Positions 15,782-23,776 of a stretch of 41,531 nt of DNA are shown in pieces. Within the stretch, counting starts at the first letter, position 1, and the number at the start of each line of letters is the position of its first letter. The notes beneath the pieces were generated by a model. The model worked only from the letters and a program-made list of their open reading frames with translations. It was not told where the DNA came from and did no database searches. The stretch spans positions 1 to 41,531 of the forward strand of contig NZ_BMPI01000045.1 in assembly GCF_014647515.1 (NCBI RefSeq), in the 5' to 3' direction. The position numbers were made by a program, and so were the translations under genes. This DNA comes from Dactylosporangium sucinum (lineage in GTDB: Bacteria > Actinomycetota > Actinomycetes > Mycobacteriales > Micromonosporaceae).

Positions 15782-16933
15782 TCAGCCCGTGCAGGTCCAC
15801 ATCACCCGCCGGACGTTCGGCGCGCCGAGCGTGTTCAGGGTCCCGGTGAGCCTCGTGCCGTCGTCGCCGACCCAGTCGATGTCCCCCGCGGTTCGCTCCG
15901 GGTCGGCCGGCAGGAGGCTGACCGTGCCGTTGACCCACACCGCTGGGCGGTAGAAGTCGGTGGTCCCGCCCAGGCCGAAGAGCCTGCCGTACTGGTCGGC
16001 ATGCTTGGCGACGATGCCCTCGAGCCGGTCGACGGCGCCGGTGCGCAGGTTCCAGCGCAGACCCGAGGCGACCACCCACTCGCCGTTGATCGACTGGATG
16101 GCGCCGTTGCTCCCCTCCGGCACCGGGAGCCGGCGCAGTGTCCCGTCGGGGAGCCAGGCCGCCGGTTCCATTCGGAACTGCGCCGGCAGCTGGGTCAGCA
16201 CCCCGGCGACGGTGCCGTCCTCGCCGATCCCGACCCCGAACGAGTGCCAGCCGTCCGGCGGCTCCAGGAAGCGCAGTACGTCCGGCCGTTCCGCGGACCA
16301 GACGGCGCCCAGCTGCCCGGACTCCCGGGAGGAGAGCGTGAGGAGCACGTCGCCCCGGTCGTTGAGGTCCACCGGGACCGACCGCTCAAACCCGGTGGGA
16401 ACCGGGATCGTGACGAACTGTCCGCCCCGGTGCAGCCACCCCTTGCCGTCGGCGCCGAATCCGACGAAGTCGCCGGAGCGGTTCACCGCCACGACGGAGC
16501 CGGTGCGGTCGATGGTCTGCGGCACGCCATCGGTGATCTTGACGATGAGCTGGTCGGAAGCGGGAGTCCTGGAACCGACCACGATGATCCGGCCCGTCGG
16601 GTCGGCCACGACGTCCCTCGTGTCCGTCGGCACCCCCGGGCGGTCCAGGTCGTCGAGTGTGCAGGTGCCCAGCGGCGGCGCGACCGTGGAGCGCGGCGCG
16701 GGCGGCGACGGGCTGACGGAGACGCCGGTGACGGGGGCGCCGCGTGAGCCGCCCGCGGACTGGTTGACGACGACGGCCGTGGCGAGGACCGCCACCGCCG
16801 CCGCGCCCGCGACGGCCGCCACCCGCAGCCGTTCCCGGCGCCGCCCGGCCCGGATCGCGCGCGGCAGGTCGACGCGGGAGGGCGGCGGTTCCCCGACGGT
16901 GAGGGCGCGCACGAGGTCCGATCCGTCGTTCAT
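15782..16933 (-). CDS. Membrane-anchored beta-propeller-like protein paired with a sigma factor (copy 2)
   Basis: A 383-residue paralogue of the protein encoded at 14045-15190, with the same layout: cytoplasmic head with VDLPRAIRAGRRRERLR, a membrane helix (about 38-58), a Ser/Pro-rich linker (64-87) and an exported repeat domain with AVNRSGDFVG, VDLNDRGDVLL and final WTCTG. The bracketing cysteines C91 and C381 are conserved. Between the copies the head, membrane helix and repeat motifs are well kept while linker and loops differ, so the duplication is not recent. The ATG overlaps the stop of the second sigma gene (ATGA). Confidence 0.8.
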   Translation of the reverse strand: MNDGSDLVRALTVGEPPPSRVDLPRAIRAGRRRERLRVAAVAGAAAVAVLATAVVVNQSAGGSRGAPVTGVSVSPSPPAPRSTVAPPLGTCTLDDLDRPGVPTDTRDVVADPTGRIIVVGSRTPASDQLIVKITDGVPQTIDRTGSVVAVNRSGDFVGFGADGKGWLHRGGQFVTIPVPTGFERSVPVDLNDRGDVLLTLSSRESGQLGAVWSAERPDVLRFLEPPDGWHSFGVGIGEDGTVAGVLTQLPAQFRMEPAAWLPDGTLRRLPVPEGSNGAIQSINGEWVVASGLRWNLRTGAVDRLEGIVAKHADQYGRLFGLGGTTDFYRPAVWVNGTVSLLPADPERTAGDIDWVGDDGTRLTGTLNTLGAPNVRRVMWTCTG

Positions 16934-17448
16934 GCCAGCCTCCTCAGCGGTGTCGAGTCCATGTCCCGGTCGCCGAACCGCTTGCGCAGTGCGGCCAGCC
17001 CGTCCGAGGTCTGCCGCTTGACCGTCCCCTCGGCACAGCCGAGCAGCCCGGCGACCTCGGCGACCGGCAGGTCGCAGAGGTACCGCAGCACCAGCACCGC
17101 CTGCTGGCGCGGCGGCAGCTGCCGCAGGGCGGCCCGCACGACCAGCCTTTCGTCGTCCGGCTGCCCCGTGACGGCCGGACGGTCGGGCAGCTGGTCGGTG
17201 AGCGACACCTGCGCCCAGCGCAGGCGGCGCTCGCGAAGGAACGCATTGACCACCGCCCGGCGCACGTAGGCGTCGAGATCGGTGGCCGCCCGCGCCTGCC
17301 GCCAGCGGGCGTAGAGCGCGGTCGCCGCCGCCTGCACCACGTCGTCACCCCGGTGGTAGTCGCCGCACAACAGCGCCGCCAGCCGGCGCAGGTGCGGCAT
17401 GCGTGACTCGAAGTACTCCACGTACTCCCGCTCAAGTTCGTCGCGCAC
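16930..17448 (-). CDS. SigE-family (ECF-type) RNA polymerase sigma factor, copy 2
   Basis: A 172-residue sigma factor nearly identical to copy 1 through regions 2 and 4 (same GDDVVQAAATALY, LPPRQQAVLVLRYLCDLPV and GCAEGTVKRQ blocks). They differ mainly at the C-terminal tail and in scattered positions. The GTG at 17448 follows GGAGG by a few bases; an in-frame start at 17466 would add six residues. With near-identical region 4 helices, both sigmas probably recognise the same promoters. It is divergent from the Hsp70-like gene, 80 bp away. Confidence 0.9.
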   Translation of the reverse strand: MRDELEREYVEYFESRMPHLRRLAALLCGDYHRGDDVVQAAATALYARWRQARAATDLDAYVRRAVVNAFLRERRLRWAQVSLTDQLPDRPAVTGQPDDERLVVRAALRQLPPRQQAVLVLRYLCDLPVAEVAGLLGCAEGTVKRQTSDGLAALRKRFGDRDMDSTPLRRLA

Positions 17449-17465
17449 ATCGCCTCCCTCCACCA

Positions 17466-17498
17466 CGTCGGTGCGCCCGGCCCGCTCCGCGGTTGGGT
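17466..17498 (-). promoter_or_regulatory. Putative sigma-factor-dependent promoter, copy 2
   Basis: ACCCAACC (minus strand, 17491-17498) with CCGACG about 20 bp downstream. It mirrors the element upstream of copy 1 in sequence and in distance to the GTG. It shares the intergenic space with the Hsp70-like gene promoter. Confidence 0.5.
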
Positions 17499-17514
17499 GC
17501 GACTTTCGATGCGT

Positions 17515-17520
17515 TACTCT
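17515..17520 (+). promoter_or_regulatory. -10 box for a leaderless transcript
   Basis: TACTCT lies 8 nt before the ATG at 17529 and no Shine-Dalgarno is present, so the Hsp70-like gene is probably translated from a leaderless mRNA. Confidence 0.5.
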
Positions 17521-17528
17521 CGCCGAGC

Positions 17529-19475
17529 ATGACGGGCCCGCGGTTAGGCGTCGACTTCGGCACCTCCACGACCATCGGGGTGGTGCGCCGCCCGGACGGG
17601 CGGGTCCAGCCCCTGCTCTTCGACGGCTCGCCGCTGCTGCCCTCGGCCGTCCTGGCCGGCCCCGACGGGCGCCTGCACACCGGCCGCGACGCCGCCCACC
17701 TGGCCCGCAGCGCGCCGGAGCGCCTCGAACCCAACCCGAAGCGGCGCATCGACGAGTCCCGCGTGCTGCTCGGCGACGCGGAGGTCGAGGTCCGCGACCT
17801 GATCGCGGCCGTCCTCGGCCGGGTCGCCGCGGAGGCCGAGCGGGTGGCCGGGCCGGTCGCCGAGGCCGTCCTGACCCACCCCGCCGACTGGGGCAGCGGC
17901 CGGCGCGCCCGCCTGGAGGAGGCGGCCCATCGGGCCGGGCTGCGGTCGGTCTCGCTCGTCGCCGAGCCCTTGGCCGCGGCGACGTTCTTCGCGTCCACGC
18001 ACGGCCGGGAGCTGCCGGTCGGCGCCTTCCTCATGGTGTACGACCTGGGCGCCGGCACGGCCGACGTCACCCTGCTGCGCCGCCGGCCCGACGGCTTCGC
18101 CCCGGTCGCCTCCGACGGCCTCGACGAGCTGGGCGGCCTCGACGTGGACGCGTCGATCGTCCGATATTTGCAGGGTTTGTACGGCGAGCTCTGGCCGGAC
18201 CCGGCCGTCCGCCGCCGGCTCTGGGACGACGTGCGCTCCGCCAAGGAGATGCTGTCCCGCGTGAGCGGCACGGTGATCATGGTGCCGTCGCTGGGCCGGG
18301 AGGTCCCGCTGGGCCGCGAGGAGCTGGACCGCCTGGCCCGCCCGGTCCTGGCCCCGAGCGTGGCGATGGCCCGCACCCTGCTCACCGCCGCGGGCGTGGG
18401 CCGCGGGGACATGGGCGGCCTGTTCCTGGTCGGCGGCTCCAGCCGGATGCCGCTCGTCGCGACCCTGCTGCACGAGGCGCTCGGCGTCGCGCCGGTGGTC
18501 GCGGAGCAGCCGGAGCTGGTGGTGGCCGAGGGCGCGCTGCGCCGGACCGATCCCGCCCCGGCGCGCGCCCGCGCGGCCGCGGGCGTGCCCCGCCCGGTCT
18601 CCGGCGCCGGCCCGCTCCCGGTCTCCGGTGCGGCCGCGGGGCCGGTCACCGGGGGAGCGTTGCCGATGTCGGCACCGCCCTACGCGGCCTCGCCCGTGTC
18701 CGTGCCACCCGCCCCGGCCGCGGGCCCGGCCGGGCCTGGCTCCGGCGCGGCTTCCGCCGCCGGAGCTGGACATTTCCGAAATGTCGCCCACGAGGCGGGG
18801 TCGGGTCGAGCGGACCGCCGCCGGGCCCGGCGGCAGCGGACGGCGGTGCGGATCGGGGCGGTCGTCGCCGGGCTCGCGGTACTCACGGTCGCGGGCATCA
18901 CCGCCTACCACAAGCTGTACGACGAGCCGGTCGACGTGCCGGTCGTCCTGCCGCACTACGACGGCACGCGCACCGTCGACAACCTGTGCACGCACCTCGA
19001 CCTCACCGCGTTCCAGGCGCCGTTCGAGGACCAGGACACGCCGGCCGAGCCGCGCTTCAACGCGTCCCAGCAGGGCATCGACGCCTCCTGCAGCAGCGAG
19101 CGGGTGCACCAGCGCGGCAAGGCTCGGGCGAGCATCGTCGCCAGCGTCACCGTGCGGGAGGGGGATGAGGTCGCCCGGATGTTCTACCAGTCGGTCGACG
19201 GCGCCGCGCGCGTCAACGACCAGCCGGTCCAGCTCGACGGCCTCGGCACCGAGGCCGTCCTCTACACCGTGCACAACGCGCCGCAGCAGATGAAGACCGA
19301 GATGACGTTCGTGCTCGGCGTGCTCGACCACAACCTGGTGTGGACCATGCGGGTCAGCGTCCGGCGGTCCGACCCGGTCGGCTGGACCACCGCCGAGCAG
19401 AACGACGTGCGCGACCGGATGACCACCGCCACCCGCGCCTCGTACCCGGCCGTGACCGCCCTGCTGCAGCGTTAG
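17529..19475 (+). CDS. Transmembrane Hsp70-like protein with an exported domain
   Basis: A 648-residue protein. Residues 1-340 form an Hsp70/actin-type ATPase domain: phosphate motif 1 DFGTSTT (9-15), LVAEPLAAA (143-151), phosphate motif 2 YDLGAGTADV (171-180) and the adenosine motif VGGSSRMP (301-308). A Pro/Ala-rich linker (341-430) replaces the substrate-binding domain. A basic stretch (RRRARRQR) precedes one membrane helix (440-460), then an exported domain of about 188 residues with cysteines (NLCTHLDL, DASCSSE). ATP state inside could thus be linked to something outside the membrane; the function is unknown. It is not DnaK. It neighbours the sigma/propeller modules, another membrane-spanning system. 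Confidence 0.85.
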   Translation: MTGPRLGVDFGTSTTIGVVRRPDGRVQPLLFDGSPLLPSAVLAGPDGRLHTGRDAAHLARSAPERLEPNPKRRIDESRVLLGDAEVEVRDLIAAVLGRVAAEAERVAGPVAEAVLTHPADWGSGRRARLEEAAHRAGLRSVSLVAEPLAAATFFASTHGRELPVGAFLMVYDLGAGTADVTLLRRRPDGFAPVASDGLDELGGLDVDASIVRYLQGLYGELWPDPAVRRRLWDDVRSAKEMLSRVSGTVIMVPSLGREVPLGREELDRLARPVLAPSVAMARTLLTAAGVGRGDMGGLFLVGGSSRMPLVATLLHEALGVAPVVAEQPELVVAEGALRRTDPAPARARAAAGVPRPVSGAGPLPVSGAAAGPVTGGALPMSAPPYAASPVSVPPAPAAGPAGPGSGAASAAGAGHFRNVAHEAGSGRADRRRARRQRTAVRIGAVVAGLAVLTVAGITAYHKLYDEPVDVPVVLPHYDGTRTVDNLCTHLDLTAFQAPFEDQDTPAEPRFNASQQGIDASCSSERVHQRGKARASIVASVTVREGDEVARMFYQSVDGAARVNDQPVQLDGLGTEAVLYTVHNAPQQMKTEMTFVLGVLDHNLVWTMRVSVRRSDPVGWTTAEQNDVRDRMTTATRASYPAVTALLQR

Positions 19476-19503
19476 GGCCTGTTGCACAACCGGGCCTAAC
19501 CGA

Positions 19504-19527
19504 CGGCGAAGCCGGTGAGCTTCGCCG
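19504..19527 (+). terminator. Hairpin after the Hsp70-like gene
   Basis: A perfect 9-bp stem, CGGCGAAGC (19504-19512) with GCTTCGCCG (19519-19527), and a 6-nt loop, 28 bp after the stop. No T-tract. The preceding 25 bp contain an imperfect TTAGG...CCTAA symmetry, not assigned. Confidence 0.5.
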
Positions 19528-19625
19528 GCGCCGGCGGGACCACCTTCACGCCCGCACCGCGCCGACCACGCTCGCGCCCGGAATGCGCCGCTCCGCACCG
19601 GCAGTACCGCCGCCGCAGCCGTGCC

Positions 19626-19631
19626 TATGCT
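19626..19631 (+). promoter_or_regulatory. -10 box for a leaderless transcript
   Basis: TATGCT ends 6 nt before the GTG at 19638, with no ribosome site. This supports the GTG as the start of the AraC-type gene. Confidence 0.55.
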
Positions 19632-19637
19632 TCGCTC

Positions 19638-20348
19638 GTGGAACTGCGGTTCGAGACCCGCGCGTCCGACTCGCCGTGGGTCGAGGCCGTGTGGACCTGC
19701 ACGAGCGGGCGGGTCGCGGAGATGACCTCCGTCGCCACGGTGTGCTGGGGGCTGGTGTTCTGGGAGCGCGACGGCACCGCCTACGCGTGCGTCACCGGCC
19801 CGGAGACCGGGACCGGTCACGCACCGGTGCCGGAGGGCGCCACATTTCTCGGCATCGAGTTCGGCGTGGGCACATCGCTGCGGGCCGTGCCCACGCCGGC
19901 CCTCGTCGACCGGGGCATCGAACTGCCCGACGCCACGCGGAGAAGCTTCCGGCTGGACGGCGCCCGCTGGGAGACGCCCGGCGCCGACGACGCCGAGGCC
20001 CTGGTCGACCGTCTCGTCCGCGCCGGATCCCTGGTCCGTGACCCGCTCGTCGCCGAGGTCCGCCGGGGGCATCGTCCACCAGTCTCGGGCCGGACCGTCG
20101 AACGCCGGTTCCGCGCGGCGACGGGCCTCACCCAGGGGGCGGTACGGCAGATCGAACGCACCCGCAGGGCCTCCGGGCTGCTGGCCGCCGGCGTCCCGGT
20201 CGCCGATGTGGTCGCCGGGCTCGGGTACTTCGACGAGCCGCACCTGGCCCGTTCGCTGCGCCGGTATGTCGGGCGCACGGCGCGGCAGCTCCGCGAGCGC
20301 ACCGGCGGCGCGATCGCGTTGGATCTGGGTCAGCGGACGACGTCGTAG
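19638..20348 (+). CDS. AraC-family transcriptional regulator
   Basis: A 236-residue regulator. The C-terminal third (about 145-225) carries the double helix-turn-helix of the AraC/XylS family: SGRTVERRFRAATGLTQGAV, then ASGLLAAGVPVADVVAGLGY and DEPHLARSLRRYVGRTARQL. The N-terminal 140 residues are likely a ligand- or partner-binding beta domain. The GTG at 19638 is chosen because a TATGCT -10 box lies just upstream and no ribosome site exists further upstream. It converges on the reductase gene with a 19-bp overlap of the 3' ends. Target genes cannot be read from the sequence. Confidence 0.88.
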   Translation: MELRFETRASDSPWVEAVWTCTSGRVAEMTSVATVCWGLVFWERDGTAYACVTGPETGTGHAPVPEGATFLGIEFGVGTSLRAVPTPALVDRGIELPDATRRSFRLDGARWETPGADDAEALVDRLVRAGSLVRDPLVAEVRRGHRPPVSGRTVERRFRAATGLTQGAVRQIERTRRASGLLAAGVPVADVVAGLGYFDEPHLARSLRRYVGRTARQLRERTGGAIALDLGQRTTS

Positions 20349-20908
20349 ACCAGTTTGACGATGCCGTTCGGGTAGGCCGCGGATGCCCGCAGGCGCAGCA
20401 CCTGCTTGTCCTTGTCCGCGTTGCTGAACAGGCCCTTCCCGGCTCCGAGCAGCACCGGGAAGACGAGCAGGTGGTACCGGTCGATCAGGCTCGCGTCGGA
20501 CAGGCGGCGGGCGAGCTCCGCGCTCCCGTGGATGAAGATCGCGCCACCCGCGCGCTGCTTCAGCTCGACGACGTCCCGGGTCGAGCGCAGGATCGTCGTC
20601 GGACCCCAGCCCTCGACGAGCGCGTCGTCGGGCAGCGTGGCCGAGACCACGTACTTGGGCAGGTCCCGGTAGGCGGAGTGGTCCTGCGAGTCGCGCCAGA
20701 TCGGTGCGAACGCCTCGTAGCTGCGCCGGCCGAACATCAGCGCCGCCGTGTCCTCGAGCTCCTCGCCCTTGAGCGAGAACGCCTCGGGCAGGTACTCGAC
20801 GTCCTTGATCACCCATCCACCGCTGCGGTGGTCCTCGCCCGGCCCGCCGCCGGGCGAGTCCACAACGCCGTCGAGTGAGACGAAGCCGGTGTAGACCAGG
20901 TCACGCAT
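20330..20908 (-). CDS. Dihydrofolate reductase-like protein (RibD C-terminal family)
   Basis: A 192-residue NADPH-dependent reductase fold. It begins MRDLVYTGFVSLDGVVDSPGG and has the family landmarks LMFGRRSYEAF, LPKYVVSATL and a central GGAIFIHGSAELARRL, ending with the conserved PVLLGAGKGLF region. Members of this group are common, often uncharacterised, and usually not the housekeeping DHFR. GAGGAG lies about 6 nt before the ATG. It is convergent with the AraC-type gene and divergent from the sugar kinase. Confidence 0.9.
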   Translation of the reverse strand: MRDLVYTGFVSLDGVVDSPGGGPGEDHRSGGWVIKDVEYLPEAFSLKGEELEDTAALMFGRRSYEAFAPIWRDSQDHSAYRDLPKYVVSATLPDDALVEGWGPTTILRSTRDVVELKQRAGGAIFIHGSAELARRLSDASLIDRYHLLVFPVLLGAGKGLFSNADKDKQVLRLRASAAYPNGIVKLVYDVVR

Positions 20909-21012
20909 GTGCTGTGCTCCTCACGGTTGGCGACGAGGCACCACGCTAAGCAGCGCCCGTCGAGGCTGTCTTGTACAGAAACGACGGCCCCACGAGGCGA
21001 GTCACCGCGGTC

Positions 21013-21018
21013 TATGCT
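21013..21018 (+). promoter_or_regulatory. -10 box for a leaderless transcript
   Basis: TATGCT ends 7 nt before the ATG at 21026. It is the same hexamer as the box at 19626-19631. No ribosome site is present. Confidence 0.55.
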
Positions 21019-21025
21019 CGCGATC

Positions 21026-21931
21026 ATGGCGGAGTTCGACGTGGTGGTGCTGGGCGGGGTCGGGGTCGACACGATCGTCCGGGTGCCCGAGCTCGCGGTC
21101 CCGCCGGGCGACTTCCTCCCCGTCCCGCCGGTGTACGACTACGTCGCCCACTCCGGCAACGGCGTCGCCCTCGGGTTCCACGCGCTCGGGCTGCGCACGA
21201 AGTTCGCCGACTTCCTCGGCGACGACCCGGCCGGCGACCTGGTCCGCGCCCGGTACGCGGCCGCGGGCCTGGACTTCAGCGCGCTGCCCGCGCCGAACGG
21301 CACCCCGCGCAGCGTGAACCTCGTCGACGCGGCCGGGCGGCGGTTCTCCTTCTTCGACGGCCGCCACCCCGACGGCCTGGTCCTGCCGCCGGCGTTCTAC
21401 CTGCCGTTCGTCGAGCGGGCCCGGCACGTGCACGTGGCCTCGCCGCGGGCCCTGGAGGCGTTCCCGGCCGCGCGGCGGCTCGGGATCACCTCGTCGACCG
21501 ACGTCCACGCGTGGGACGGTGCCGATGAGTGGGCGCATCCGCTCGCGTACGAGGCGGACCTGGTCTTCCTCAGCTCGGCCGCCGCGCCGGACCGGATCGA
21601 CGCAATCATGCGCCAGATCCTGGCCGAGGGCCGGGCCACGGTCGTGGTCGCCACCGAGGGCGCCGGCGGCAGCCGGGTGCTGTGCCGCGGCGACGAGGCT
21701 CCGGCGCGCTTCCCGGTCGTGCCGCCGGACCGGCCGGTCGTCGACAGCAACGGCGCCGGCGACGCGTACAGCACCGCCTTCATGAGCCGCTGGCTGGCCG
21801 GCGGCCCGATCGCGGAGTGCGCGCTGGCCGGCGCGGTCTCGGGCGCGTTCGCCTGCGGCGCGGCCGGCACCCACGAGGAGCTCATCAGCGCCGGGGCGCT
21901 GGACGAGGCGCTGGCTAGGCTGGGGGCGTGA
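21026..21931 (+). CDS. PfkB-family carbohydrate kinase
   Basis: A 301-residue ribokinase-type sugar kinase. The N-terminal motif GGVGVDTIVRVPEL, the substrate region SGNGVALGFHALG (43-55) and the C-terminal signature DSNGAGDAYSTAF (240-252, catalytic base D246 in GAGD) are intact. It phosphorylates a sugar, nucleoside or 2-keto-3-deoxy acid with ATP. KDG kinase would complete the uronate pathway encoded near the left end, but there is no direct link and the gene is 15 kb away. The ATG at 21026 fits a leaderless start. Its stop overlaps the next gene (GTGA). Confidence 0.9.
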   Translation: MAEFDVVVLGGVGVDTIVRVPELAVPPGDFLPVPPVYDYVAHSGNGVALGFHALGLRTKFADFLGDDPAGDLVRARYAAAGLDFSALPAPNGTPRSVNLVDAAGRRFSFFDGRHPDGLVLPPAFYLPFVERARHVHVASPRALEAFPAARRLGITSSTDVHAWDGADEWAHPLAYEADLVFLSSAAAPDRIDAIMRQILAEGRATVVVATEGAGGSRVLCRGDEAPARFPVVPPDRPVVDSNGAGDAYSTAFMSRWLAGGPIAECALAGAVSGAFACGAAGTHEELISAGALDEALARLGA

Positions 21932-22938
21932 CGCTGTTCGACGGCACCACCCTGCCGCTGGTCGCGGCGCCGATGGCCGGCGGGGCGACGACGCCCGCGC
22001 TGGTGACCGCCGCCGCCCGGGCGGGCGCGCTGGGGTTCCTGGCCGCCGGCTACCGCACGCCCGAGGACCTGGCCGCGCAGATCGCCGCGGTCCGGGGCGT
22101 CCCGTTCGGGGTGAACGTGTTCGCGCCGAACCCGGTGCCGGTCGACCCGGCCGCGTTCCGGCGGTACGCGGCCTCGCTCGCGCCCGATGCGGCGGCGCTC
22201 GGGCTCGGCCTCGCCGGCGCCGCGCCGGTCGAGGACGACGACCACTGGGCGGCCAAGACCGACCTGCTGCTCGCCGACCCGGTGCCGGTGGTGAGCTTCA
22301 CGTTCGGGCTGCCGCCGGCCACGCTGGTGGCGGCGCTGCGCCGGGCCGGGACCGTCGTCGCGCAGACCGTCACCAACCGGGCCGAGGCGCGGGCCGCGGC
22401 CGAGCTGGGCGTCGACGTCCTCGTCGTGCAGTCGTTCGCGGCCGGCGCACACTCGGGGACGCTCACGCCGTCGGTGGCGATTCCCGAGGTACCGCTGCCC
22501 GACCTGATCGCCGGGGTCCGGGCGGCGGTGTCCCTCCCGCTGGTCGCCGCGGGTGGCCTGGGCACGGCCGCCGACGTGGCGAGCGTGCTCACGGCCGGCG
22601 CCTCCGCCGCGATGATCGGCACGGCACTGCTGCGGGCCCCGGAGAGCGGCGCCTCCGCCCCGCACAAGGCGGCCCTGGCCGACCCGTCCCGCACCGAGAC
22701 CGTCCTGACCCGGGCGTTCACCGGGCGGCCGGCCCGCGGCCTGCGCAACGGGTTCATCGAGCGGCACGACGCCGAGGCCCCGGCCGGGTATCCGGCGATC
22801 CACCACCTCACCGCGCCGCTGCGCCGGGCGGCGGCCGCGGCCGGCGACGCGGACCGGCTGCACCTGTGGGCCGGCACCGGCTACCGGCACGCGACCGAGC
22901 GCCCGGTGGCGACGATCCTCGCCGGCCTGGCACCGTAG
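21928..22938 (+). CDS. Nitronate monooxygenase-like FMN protein
   Basis: A 336-residue TIM-barrel flavoprotein of the nitronate monooxygenase / 2-nitropropane dioxygenase family. The visible pattern is LPLVAAPMAGGATTPALV (N-terminal strand), VNVF(A) near residue 60, a QSFAAGAHSG segment, and the FMN phosphate region AAGGLGTAADV followed by AMIGTALL. Such enzymes oxidise alkyl nitronates such as propionate 3-nitronate. The GTG start overlaps the kinase stop by 4 bp, so the two form one operon, a pairing I cannot explain functionally. Confidence 0.9.
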   Translation: MTLFDGTTLPLVAAPMAGGATTPALVTAAARAGALGFLAAGYRTPEDLAAQIAAVRGVPFGVNVFAPNPVPVDPAAFRRYAASLAPDAAALGLGLAGAAPVEDDDHWAAKTDLLLADPVPVVSFTFGLPPATLVAALRRAGTVVAQTVTNRAEARAAAELGVDVLVVQSFAAGAHSGTLTPSVAIPEVPLPDLIAGVRAAVSLPLVAAGGLGTAADVASVLTAGASAAMIGTALLRAPESGASAPHKAALADPSRTETVLTRAFTGRPARGLRNGFIERHDAEAPAGYPAIHHLTAPLRRAAAAAGDADRLHLWAGTGYRHATERPVATILAGLAP

Positions 22939-22987
22939 TCCGCCTCGCACCGCCCGCGCTTGCGTCCCCGGAGCACAATCTGCGGGT

Positions 22988-23776
22988 ATGAGCGGCTGGA
23001 CCGCGGCCCTGCTGATCGCCGACCTGGTCGGCGTGGCCGTCGCGGTGTTCCTGGCCCGGCGGGCCCACCCCGCCGGCAGCGACGCGCGCATGCTCGGCTA
23101 CGTCACCGCCGGCGTCCCCGGGGTGCTCGTCGCGGTGGTCGCGCTGCGGGCGACCGCGCTCGGCCCCTTCTGGACCGTCGCCGGCATCGTCGTGGGGGTC
23201 CTGGCCGGGTTCGGCGTGGCGCCCGCGTGGCAGGCCGCCAACGACCCCGGGCGCCGCGTCCTGGAGCAGCGGCGCGGCACCTGGCCGGTCGCGATCCCGG
23301 TGCTGCTGGTCGTCTTCTGCGTCGCCCTCGTGCCGTCGTCGTGCCGGCCGAAGCAGACCCCGGAGCAGGCGTACACCGAGCGGTTCGAGGTGAAGGTCGA
23401 CCGGCTCGTGACCGATGTGCCGGTGCGGGTCGTCGCCCGCGCGCCCATGGTCGCCGACGCGGGCGTGGCGGACGCGGTGGCGGTGCCGGTCGAGCGGCAC
23501 GCCTTCGCCGGTCGGGTGCTGACCCTGCTGGTCGCGCACAACCTGACCTGCCTGCCCGCGGTGGTCCTGCTCGCCGCCGACGACGGCCTGGCGGTGCTGG
23601 TCGCCGTCGCCCCGACGGCGGCGACGCCCAGGACGCGGATCGACCCGTGCCTGGCCGACCCGGCCTACGCCTTCGGCGGGCACAGCGTCGTCGAGGTGGC
23701 CTTCCCGGACGGCCTGCCCACCGACCCGGTCCGCGACACCGGTTCGAGCCCGCCCCGCACCGTCCCCGGTCGTTAA
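22988..23776 (+). CDS. Membrane protein of unknown function
   Basis: A 262-residue protein with four hydrophobic helices in its first half (about 5-23, 38-57, 62-80, 98-115) and a soluble, presumably exported, C-terminal half that includes the cysteines SSC (near 119), NLTC and DPC. I recognise no family. The ATG lies 49 bp after the flavoprotein gene. No strong ribosome site is visible (GGG only); an AATCT stretch 6-10 bp upstream may be a weak -10 box. The gene overlaps the oppositely oriented GAF gene by 4 bp at the stop codons. Confidence 0.75.
   Translation: MSGWTAALLIADLVGVAVAVFLARRAHPAGSDARMLGYVTAGVPGVLVAVVALRATALGPFWTVAGIVVGVLAGFGVAPAWQAANDPGRRVLEQRRGTWPVAIPVLLVVFCVALVPSSCRPKQTPEQAYTERFEVKVDRLVTDVPVRVVARAPMVADAGVADAVAVPVERHAFAGRVLTLLVAHNLTCLPAVVLLAADDGLAVLVAVAPTAATPRTRIDPCLADPAYAFGGHSVVEVAFPDGLPTDPVRDTGSSPPRTVPGR

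Noticed and set aside
19472..19499. Insertion-sequence-like end (GGGCCTGTTGCACAA) after the Hsp70-like gene
   Set aside because: It resembles ends of some IS5-type elements, but no partner end, target duplication or transposase is present.
21026..21931. PfkB kinase as the KDG kinase of the uronate pathway
   Set aside because: Family motifs do not define the substrate; it is 15 kb away, in an operon with a flavoprotein, and has no LacI-type operator upstream.
23744..23772. tRNA T-arm-like GGTTCGAGCCC
   Set aside because: No acceptor, D or anticodon stems fit around it and it lies inside the 3' end of a coding sequence.
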